From the NCBI GenBank assembly GCA_030263595.1, contig SZPG01000024.1, forward strand, positions 1 to 38,067: DNA of 38,067 nucleotides, given 5' to 3'. The notes under the pieces were generated by a model that worked only from the letters and a program-made list of their open reading frames with translations, was not told the origin of the DNA and did no database searches. The position numbers and the translations under genes were made by a program. Below, one piece after another: positions 31,765 through 38,067 of this stretch. This stretch comes from Chloroflexi bacterium CFX6 (GTDB lineage Bacteria; Chloroflexota; Anaerolineae; Anaerolineales; Villigracilaceae). The first letter of the stretch is position 1. Each line of letters starts with the position of its first letter.

Positions 31765-32392
31765 TCAATTGCCGTACGTTTCCAATAATTCCACAATTGT
31801 CTCTGGCGAGACTAACCTCACGTACTCGCGCATATCTTCCAGATGCTGCGTGATCAACTGCACCTCGATCCCTGCGGGCGCATAGACCGTGAAGACCACA
31901 TTCCGTGTGGACTCGCTGATCTGCGTCCGCTGGTCGGGACCGTAGATGATGTTCGAGATGATTCCCGCCTGGTCGCTGATGGTCATGTCGCCTGCCTTGA
32001 CGGTTTGTTCCTCGCCGCGCATGACCGTGTAACGTTCCGTCCCTTGCGTGACATCGAGAGTCAGCGGCAATCCCAGTTTGTCCAGGTCATGTCCCGCGGT
32101 GAGCAGCATGTTCTTCACCTCCGCCATGAACATGCACTCGACCAGCGACGCCACACTTGGAATGGACTTGCCTTTCAAGACAATGGACTCGAGTTGCAGT
32201 TGCACGTGATAGGTCTTTTTGAACCGCGGCGCGATCCTGCCCTGCAAATTGGGCGCGGAGTTGCTCTTCGAGTTCTGTTTTTCGTTTTTCCAGTTCCGGG
32301 TGGTGGGCGGGATTGGAGACGTTTCGCATCACTAATACGCCTGCGTGCGCGCCGGGGAAGGTGGATTTCCATCCGGGAGTTACTTCAAACAT
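31765..32392 (-). pseudogene. B3/B4 tRNA-binding-domain protein, broken by a frameshifting deletion
   Basis: The gene starts with ATG at 32392 (MFEVTPGWKSTFPGAHAGVL...) and is open to about 32230. The rest (RFKKTYHVQLQLESIVLKG, FMAEVKNMLLTAGHDLDKL, to the stop at 31765) lies in another frame. Both parts match the B3/B4 domain proteins related to the beta subunit of phenylalanyl-tRNA synthetase. From family memory, about 15 residues are missing at the junction (32230-32260), and the lost length is not a multiple of three. A protein restarting at a TTG inside the gap would lack the N-terminal third. I call it a pseudogene unless the break is an assembly error. Confidence 0.75.
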
Positions 32393-32636
32393 TTAGCATT
32401 CTCCAAGAGCGGGGCTAAAGCCGCCTGGTTTCGACACGCTCAACCCAACGGCTCAGTTCATTGAAGCGCTCCGCGCTAACGACCTAGTCGAATTCACACT
32501 TGCACCTGGCGCAAGTGCAGGTGTTCGACTTTCACGCACTGAGGTGGTTGTCGGGTTTATCGAGACACAGGAATTCATTCCGCCGAACCGCCGAACCCCG
32601 CGCGGGGGATGACATTTGCTCGTCGATGGGGCATGT
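32393..32636. other. Repeat-rich intergenic region
   Basis: It contains one copy of the TTTCGACA-GCTCAACC dispersed motif (32428-32446). It also has interlocked short inverted repeats: CACTTGC/GCAAGTG (32497-32503, 32511-32517) and CACCTG/CAGGTG (32503-32508, 32518-32523). A 70-codon open frame is present on each strand but neither resembles a protein I know. Confidence 0.5.
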
Positions 32637-35156
32637 TTATCTTGGTCCGAGAAACTTATCCCCATTGAAATGGATCATGTGCGATGGCATCTCTGCTATC
32701 CAGACTTCGGTTTCCCAAGCAATATCATTGGCAAATTTCTTATAGGTTGCGAAATCCAGAAAAGCCGTCACATAGATTTTGCCAGCCTTGCACTTCTCAA
32801 AGAGTTTCTCCAGTTCAATCTGACGTTTTGGTGAAATGGGACCGTGCGCCGTCACAGCCTCAATCAGAAACAGCCACTTCCTTTTCAAGTCATACAAAAT
32901 CACATCAGGAAATTTCCCATGTTCTGAAACTGAAATGCCAAGTTTGGCAAATGCCTCCTCATCAAATAGCAAGGTCTTTTTTGCTGTATCGCCGAGATAG
33001 ATGAGTTTTGCGCCGGGCGCAAAGCGAGGACCGAATTCTTCGATGATGGCTACTTCCAGTTTGTTATGCTTGCCAGGCGATAACTTATAAACTTTTCCTT
33101 CCGCGACCTGCAATGGGATTTTGGCTTGCTCTCTGGCTTTTTGATACACATCCAGCAATCTACCTTGCTGATCTATAAAATTCCTGACCTTTGCTTTCCA
33201 CTTTGAACTGTCGTAAGACCGAACTGCATCCAGCGCCAAATCAGACAGCATGTAATTGTTCAAACCGCTATTGGTTGGACGGTTAGGGTCATCTGAATTG
33301 CGAATTACGATTCCAGCCTGTTCGAGTTGGTGGAGAACTCGACGTCGAATGGTCTCTCTACTGTTTTCAGCGTATTCGCGTCCATATCGTTGTTTGATTT
33401 CAACCAAAATATCGTGGACGCGCAGCATTGGATTTGCGGCATCTTTCCATGCGCTTTTTTCCGATAACTGAGCCAGCGCCAGCAAGGTCAACGCTGAGAT
33501 TTCATTCTGTTGCGCGGATGGCAAACCGAGCGCCTCCAAAATTTCCTGTGCCTGTTCGATTTTTCCCATGGTGATTCTCGTCTCCTGTATCATTGGAAAT
33601 TCTTCGGCGAGCAAATTTGACTCCCAAAGTGTGGAGAAAATAATACTTTCGATTCTCTCTAACGTATCTGCGTTGGCTTTTTGAATCTTCTCGCCTATGT
33701 TCTTTATCACCTCCAGCGGAGGGATGGGCAATATCCGTAATTCCGCCGCGTTGACCTGAGTGTTCCCGTTCACAATTCTGAAATAACGGTCAATGATTGC
33801 GCTGTTCAAGAGAGCAGAAAGCCCGACGGTATCAGAGGTGGAGAGCGTCCCCCTTTTTCTGAAAATCACATTCAAATGATTCTCAAAACCAATTTGTTCA
33901 AAATCAAATTTCTCTCCGATAAACGGCGCAGAGATGATTCGGCGTCGGTCTTCTTTTGCACTGAAACGACGAAGTAAAACATAATTTGCATTCGGCACGA
34001 GCAGGGACGAGTCATTCGCTAGAATTGCTTGTGGTTTATCGAAGCCATCCAGCGGATATTCTACCTGATACGGCTTGACGTGTTGCATCCACAGCAAAGG
34101 GACAGTTCCGTTACCCGCCTTCACTTCTTCTTTCAATAGTCCCTTTGCCCGAAAAGGAACAACCCTACCTGTCGAAACCTGAAAGCCATATTTTTCGAGC
34201 GAACCATCCCATTTGTCAACCGCCTCAAGGATTTGCACGTCGAGTATTCCTGTCGGCACTCGAAACAGGAGCAATCCATCGTGGTCGCTTAGAAGGTGTT
34301 GAAAGGAAACCTGACGGGAAATGATTCCGTTTTCCAAATCCTTGTCGTCTTGGGACGAAGAAATGTTGACATGCCCTGCCCAATAACGATTTTCCTGTGG
34401 CTGGGGCAATTTTTCAAAAGAGAAAATCACGTTCTCCTGCAAGACCTCACCAAAAACATCGTTGCGGGATTGGAAAATATGGAAGGTAGTTGGGGTAACA
34501 TCTTTGAGCAGGTCGCGGCGAAACTCGGAGAAATAAACACCAGAACAAAAACTGCGCGGCACAATAAAACAAGCCTTCCCTTGCGGCGCAAGCAACTTTG
34601 CAGACAAAGCCATGAACAATGTGTAGATATTCGTGTGCCCGTTCAGTTTTCCAGATACGGCTTTGACGCGCTTATCATCCGTGTTGAGTTTGAAATAGGG
34701 AGGATTGCTGATAACGCGGGTAAACGCCTTTTGTTTCGATATATTTGAGCCAAACAGAGAAGGTTGCTCATCTGGCAGACAGGCAAGGACAAAATCCTCC
34801 TGGCATACTTTCCAACTGATTTTTATTTCATGATTTTCTGCTTCCCTACTCGCCATCCTCAATACTTCACGGCTTACTTCACACAATTCTTTGTCCGTCT
34901 CATAGACGGTAATCGAAATCTCAAGTGGATTCTTCTCAGCAATCAGCCGCTCAATCACGGCGCAGACCAACACCCCTGAACCGCAGGCTGGCTCCAGCAG
35001 AGTATCTCCGTTCTTAAATGTCCCCAATTGCTTTGCCATGTAACGGGCAACGGTTGGAGGCGTGAGAAATTGGCCGTGTTTTTTGAGCGTTTCTACAGAC
35101 TTTTTCTCAAGAACACGTTTGCCCTGCTCGTAACTGTAAGCAACCAAATCTTTCAT
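32637..35156 (-). CDS. Fused type II restriction-modification protein: N6-adenine methyltransferase + BsuBI/PstI endonuclease
   Basis: This is an 839-aa protein. The N-terminal ~525 residues are an Eco57I-like adenine-N6 methyltransferase: GQFLTPPTVARYMA (motif X), LLEPACGSG (motif I, about 54-61) and ISNPPY (motif IV, about 151-154), then a target-recognition region. From Met530 (MGKIEQAQEILEALG) the sequence is a full-length BsuBI/PstI-family endonuclease: a helical N-domain (SRETIRRRVLHQLEQAGIV, DDPNRPTNSG) and the nuclease core (SEHGKFPDVILYD, LFLIEAVTAHGPISPKRQ, IAWETEVWIAEMP, IHFNGDKFLGPR). The two activities are normally separate genes cutting and methylating CTGCAG. Here they share one frame. 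AGGAG lies 12 nt before the codon for Met530, so a free nuclease could also be made. Start 35156 follows TATAAT by 7 nt (leaderless); 35189 is an alternative. Base composition is more AT-rich than the neighbours, which suggests transfer. Confidence 0.9.
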   Translation of the reverse strand: MKDLVAYSYEQGKRVLEKKSVETLKKHGQFLTPPTVARYMAKQLGTFKNGDTLLEPACGSGVLVCAVIERLIAEKNPLEISITVYETDKELCEVSREVLRMASREAENHEIKISWKVCQEDFVLACLPDEQPSLFGSNISKQKAFTRVISNPPYFKLNTDDKRVKAVSGKLNGHTNIYTLFMALSAKLLAPQGKACFIVPRSFCSGVYFSEFRRDLLKDVTPTTFHIFQSRNDVFGEVLQENVIFSFEKLPQPQENRYWAGHVNISSSQDDKDLENGIISRQVSFQHLLSDHDGLLLFRVPTGILDVQILEAVDKWDGSLEKYGFQVSTGRVVPFRAKGLLKEEVKAGNGTVPLLWMQHVKPYQVEYPLDGFDKPQAILANDSSLLVPNANYVLLRRFSAKEDRRRIISAPFIGEKFDFEQIGFENHLNVIFRKRGTLSTSDTVGLSALLNSAIIDRYFRIVNGNTQVNAAELRILPIPPLEVIKNIGEKIQKANADTLERIESIIFSTLWESNLLAEEFPMIQETRITMGKIEQAQEILEALGLPSAQQNEISALTLLALAQLSEKSAWKDAANPMLRVHDILVEIKQRYGREYAENSRETIRRRVLHQLEQAGIVIRNSDDPNRPTNSGLNNYMLSDLALDAVRSYDSSKWKAKVRNFIDQQGRLLDVYQKAREQAKIPLQVAEGKVYKLSPGKHNKLEVAIIEEFGPRFAPGAKLIYLGDTAKKTLLFDEEAFAKLGISVSEHGKFPDVILYDLKRKWLFLIEAVTAHGPISPKRQIELEKLFEKCKAGKIYVTAFLDFATYKKFANDIAWETEVWIAEMPSHMIHFNGDKFLGPR

Positions 35157-35280
35157 CGCCGAAATTATACTCTCCCTCCTCCCCTCCACCTCCCCCTTCG
35201 TCCAGTTGACCGAATTCGTCTTTTCGTCTTATAGTCGGGGGGTCAAATGGTCAAAACACCATTCGACTGACGACAATCAG

Positions 35281-35344
35281 ACTATGCGACTATCAGACTA
35301 TGTGACTATCAGACTACGTGACTATCAGACTATATGACTATCAG
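35281..35344. repeat. Four tandem 16-bp repeats (two alternating 8-mers)
   Basis: Units at 35281, 35297, 35313 and 35329 have the form ACTATGTG-ACTATCAG. The first 8-mer varies (GCG, GTG, CGTG, ATG endings) while the second is constant. The array decays into ACCAGGAGACTAAC, which is the ribosome-binding site of the ABC exporter gene. Confidence 0.9.
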
Positions 35345-35358
35345 ACCAGGAGACTAAC

Positions 35359-37273
35359 ATGTGGCACGGCAGCGCTTGGTACATCTCAATGCGTCAGGGC
35401 GACGAAAAGCCCAAAGTAACCAGACAACTTCTCTTACGCGTCCTCTCTTACGCGCGCGGATACTGGTGGCTCATCGCGGGCATGCTCGTGACGATTCTTC
35501 TTACCACGGGCTTATCCCTGCTGACGCCGCTTATCTTCCGCAATATGATTGACGTGGTAATCCCCGCCAAGGATGTGAACCGCCTCATCTGGCTTGGCGT
35601 GGCGTTGTTAGCCATCCCCGCGCTGACGGGCATCATCAACGTCTTTCAACGCAGGCTGAACGCGACCGTCGGCGAAGGCGTCATCTACGATTTGCGTTCG
35701 GCTCTCTTCGCGCGGCTTCAACGTATGTCATTGCGCTTCTTCACCAACACCAAAGTCGGCGAACTCATGTCGCGCCTCAACAACGACGTGGTCGGCGCGC
35801 AGAACGCCATCAGCAACACCATCGTCAACATCGTGACCAACCTCATCGAAGCGATTGCGCTGCTCGCGGTCATGCTCACGCTCGAATGGCGATTAACAAT
35901 CGTAAGCGTGTTGATTCTCCCGCTCTTCATCATCGCCGCGCAAAGACTCGGTACTGTCCTGCGCGACATCGCCCGTCAAGCCATGGACATGAACGCGCAG
36001 ATGAATGCGCACATGAACGAGACTCTCAATATCGGCGGCGCGCTGCTCGTCAAGTTGTTCGGTCGCGCCCGCGAAGAGGAAAAACGTTTCCGTGAACGCG
36101 CCGCCAACGTGCGCGACATCGGCATCCGCCGCGCGGTGGTCGGCTCGACCTTCTTCGTCATCTTCGGTCTCGTCAGCGCGGTGGGCACGGCGCTCGTCTA
36201 TGGTCTCGGCGGCTACTTCGTGATTTCGACTTCGCTCAATCCAAGCACCACCGACGTCTTCACGGTCGGCACCATCGTCGCGTTCGGTTCGTATCTCGGT
36301 CAACTCTATGGCGCGTTGCAGGGACTTGCGGGCGCGCCCGTTGAGTTCTCCACGAGCATGGTCAGTTTCGAGCGCGTGTTCGAAGTCATTGATTTGCCGC
36401 AGGACATCATCGAGAAAGAGAACGCAATTGAATTGCGCGACATCAAAGGTGAGCTCGAATTCGATAACGTCACCTTCAACTATCGCGTGGATGAATCGAT
36501 TCTCCTCAAGGAAGTCAAACGTTACGGACGACATGAAGATGTGGGCGCGGTGCTATCTTTAGCGGATAAGAGAAACGGGGAGAAGAAGATGAAGAGCGCC
36601 GAATCAGACTCAGGGGAGTCTGAAGCGGTCTCCCAGGCTAGAGACGTCGCTTTGGAGCGAATCTCCTTTATCGCGCGTCCCGGACAGTTAATCGCCCTCG
36701 TCGGTCCCTCGGGCGCGGGCAAAACCACGCTGACGTATCTCATCCCGCGCCTGTACGACCCCACTGACGGCGTCATCCGCATTGACGGACATGATTTGAA
36801 AGATGTCACGCTCGAATCGCTTTCGTCTGCCATCGGCATGGTGACGCAGGAGACGTATCTCTTCCACGATACCATCCGCACGAACCTGACGTACGCGAAG
36901 ATTGACGCGATGCAATCTGAAATTGAAGCCGCGGCGCGCGCCGCGAGCGCGGCTACCGACTCAGCGGCGGTGAAAAGCAGCGCATCGCGCTGGCGCGTGT
37001 GATTCTCAAAGATCCGCGTATCTTGGTTCTCGATGAAGCCACCAGCCACCTCGACAGCGAATCCGAATCATTGATTCAAGAAGCCTTGAAGCGCGTCATG
37101 GCAGGGCGCACGAGTATCGTCATTGCCCATCGCCAACAATCCTCGCGGCTGATTTGATTCTTGTGATGGATCGGGGACAAATCGTCGAACGCGGAACGCA
37201 CGAGGAGTTGCTCGCGTTGGGAGGGTTATATAGTCAGTTGTATGAAACGCAGTTCAATAGGGAGAGAGTGTAA
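35359..37273 (+). pseudogene. ABC exporter (fused membrane and ATPase domains), frameshifted twice
   Basis: The first 547 codons give six transmembrane helices (about residues 35-320) and an ATPase domain with Walker A GPSGAGKTT and Q-loop VTQETYLF. At about 36955 roughly 20 residues before the signature are lost, with a frameshift. The frame resumes as [16 protein letters not shown] and Walker [13 protein letters not shown]. At 37135, after VIAHR, about 4 nt are missing (the expected RLSTILAAD is broken), and the last part ([22 protein letters not shown]) is in another frame up to TAA at 37271-37273. A multidrug- or lipid-exporter type is likely. A ~50-residue linker between YRVDE and ALERISF carries a TCAGACT/AGTCTGA hairpin at 36604-36623. 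The gene cannot make a complete ATPase. Confidence 0.85.
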
Positions 37274-37278
37274 GCAGC

Positions 37279-37399
37279 ATGTCATTGCGAGACGGCGTTC
37301 CCCCGTCGAAGCAATCTCCTACCTACCAGGGGATTGCTCACCTGCACTGCACCAAACGCAGTGCGGCGCAAGTGTCGCAACGAACGCTCGCAATGACAT
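37279..37399. mobile_element. MITE-like element with 13-bp terminal inverted repeats
   Basis: The ends ATGTCATTGCGAG (37279-37291) and CTCGCAATGACAT (37387-37399) are perfect inverted repeats. Three inner hairpins are present: GACGG/CCGTC, GCAATCTCCT/AGGGGATTGC and GCACTGC/GCAGTGC. It is 121 bp with no ORF. This 'GTCATTGCGAG...CGCAATGAC' type is a dispersed repeat I recall from several bacterial groups. Confidence 0.75.
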
Positions 37400-37442
37400 C
37401 TTTTCATAAGTGCTATAATTTAGGGCAAGCCAGGAGAACGAA

Positions 37443-37658
37443 ATGACCCAATTGGAGTTAGTCATCTCTGAAATCGAAAAACTTCCCCCCGAGGAACAAA
37501 ATCAGTTCGCGGCGTGGATTCTGGAAGAATTGCATTCCGAACAGCGCTGGTCAAAATTGTTTGACGAATCCAGTGATGTGTTGTCTGATCTCGCAGATGA
37601 AGCGCTGGCGGAACACAAGGCAAGGAAGACCAAAAAGCTCGATCCCGAAACTTTATGA
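37443..37658 (+). CDS. Antitoxin of a RelE-type toxin-antitoxin module
   Basis: This 71-aa acidic protein, MTQLELVISEIEKLPPEEQN..., has two short helices and the LADEALAEHKARKTKKLDPETL C-terminus seen in small antitoxins paired with RelE/ParE toxins. AGGAG precedes the ATG, and TATAAT lies at 37414-37419, just after the MITE-like element. It overlaps the toxin start by 4 bp (ATGA), which is the usual coupling. It should bind and neutralise the toxin and may repress its own promoter. Confidence 0.75.
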   Translation: MTQLELVISEIEKLPPEEQNQFAAWILEELHSEQRWSKLFDESSDVLSDLADEALAEHKARKTKKLDPETL

Positions 37659-37926
37659 ACTCCCACCTCACAGCCAGGTTTCGGAAAGCCTTCGCAGACT
37701 TGCCTGCCGACGTTCGAAAACAAGCGCGGCAGGCATATCGTCTTTTTATGGAGAATCCTCATCACCCGAGTTTGCGGTTTACATTCATCCGACCCGCCCC
37801 ATTTTCTCCGTGCGGATCGGGTTGGACTATCGCGCCGTTGGCGTTCGCGATGAGGGCGACATCATCTGGTATTGGATTGGTTCGCACGCAGATTATGACA
37901 AGTTGATTCGACAGTTTAGGGAATAA
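37655..37926 (+). pseudogene. RelE/ParE-family toxin, frameshifted
   Basis: It starts at 37655 (MNSHLTARFRKAFADLPADVRKQ..., LFMENPHHPSLRF). After LRF at about 37780 the homology moves to another frame: HPTRPIFSVRIGLDYRAVG, then DIIWYWIGSHADYDKLIRQ to the stop at 37926. The join looks like a loss of about 4 nt. The intact form would be a ~90-aa mRNA endonuclease or gyrase-type toxin. As it stands, the product ends in an unrelated tail and is probably inactive. A frameshift by sequencing error cannot be excluded. Confidence 0.75.
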
Positions 37927-37930
37927 TTTC

Positions 37931-37969
37931 CGCGGCGGATTTGATTCTGGTAATGGACAGGGGACAAAT
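37931..37969 (+). pseudogene. Remnant of a second ABC exporter ATPase domain
   Basis: About 39 nt match the exporter segment at 37142-37182 with few differences (shared blocks GATTTGATTCT and GGGGACAAAT) and encode [11 protein letters not shown]. Homology stops abruptly at 37969, where the presumed insertion-sequence end begins. Confidence 0.65.
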
Positions 37970-38036
37970 TTAAGTGGATAAGGAAATTTAGACACGAAAA
38001 CGGGCATAATTAAGGTGTACTTTTAGGAGAAAAGCC

Positions 38037-38067
38037 ATGCCCAAGCGACGACACTTCAGCGCCAACC
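38037..38067 (+). CDS. IS3-type transposase OrfA, first codons only
   Basis: ATG at 38037 with TAGGAG upstream encodes MPKRRHFSAN before the window ends. This is like the start of IS3-family OrfA proteins (K-R-R-x-F-S-A-E-F-K). The AT-rich 67 nt before it, starting TTAAGTGGATAAGG near 37970, are probably the left end of the element. Confidence 0.55.
   Translation, partial: MPKRRHFSAN

Noticed and set aside
32400..32610. Possible gene fragment (open frame reading EALRANDLVEFTLAPG)
   Set aside because: No start codon with a ribosome-binding site, no family resemblance, and it is made largely of short repeats and palindromes.
35281..35344. Possible CRISPR array
   Set aside because: The units are 16 bp, directly adjacent without spacers, and there are no cas genes. 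It is a simple tandem repeat.

Overview
The window looks like a chromosomal segment of an uncultured Chloroflexota bacterium, probably of the Anaerolineae type. This is inferred from GC-rich coding, many lipoproteins with Thr-Pro-rich linkers, PD40 and BNR beta-propellers, GerMN, SH3 and M23 envelope proteins, and short repeats in most gene gaps. I see no rRNA, tRNA, CRISPR array or prophage. An IS3-type transposase starts at the right edge.

Layout. 1-1770, minus strand: a GxxExxY protein (cut by the left edge), a DUF385/F420-type nitroreductase-like protein and surE. 1856-8800: envelope and secreted proteins, namely a PD40 lipoprotein, a small lipoprotein, a 972-aa M23 peptidase with a golvesin-like domain and three GerMN domains, a BNR propeller on the minus strand and an SH3 lipoprotein. 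8897-12040: a GAF-PAS-PAS-GAF hybrid sensor histidine kinase. 12126-14693: an unknown protein, a nucleotidyltransferase and a PAP2 phosphatase. 14733-16512, minus: an M23 - SDR - DinB operon with 4-bp overlaps.

The most striking region is 16566-23540. It holds three independent transcription units, each with the same order: sigma70-like promoter, cyclic di-GMP-I (GEMM-I) riboswitch, intrinsic terminator overlapping the aptamer 3' end, an orphan Shine-Dalgarno-like AGGAGGT about 70-80 nt before the start codon, a secreted protein, and a strong terminator. The three products are a subtilisin-like protease with a PA domain, a BNR/sialidase-like propeller and a trypsin-like protease. Their signal peptides resemble each other although the mature proteins are unrelated. 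This reads as a local c-di-GMP-controlled extracellular hydrolase regulon built from a reusable 5' cassette. A lipoprotein gene (minus) lies between units 1 and 2.

23644-31755 holds an Hsp20, a BMP-like lipoprotein, a CheY-like receiver, a four-gene GNAT acetyltransferase operon preceded by a 32-codon leader ORF and two tandem intrinsic terminators (attenuator-like), two small zinc-ribbon proteins, a HAD phosphatase, a MOSC protein and a polysaccharide deacetylase.

31765-38067 is an accessory, decaying region. It holds a frameshifted B3/B4-domain gene, a single-ORF fusion of a DNA adenine methyltransferase with a BsuBI/PstI-type restriction endonuclease, an ABC exporter broken by two frameshifting deletions, a MITE-like element, an antitoxin with a frameshifted RelE-type toxin, a scrap of a second ABC exporter and the start of an IS3-type transposase.

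Several gene gaps carry degenerate tandem arrays with a 7- or 8-bp period (1780, 13040, 19556, 35281). Two of these are built as complementary arms around an A-rich loop. A separate ~55-bp structured repeat occurs twice (2962 and 30767) with compensatory changes in one stem.
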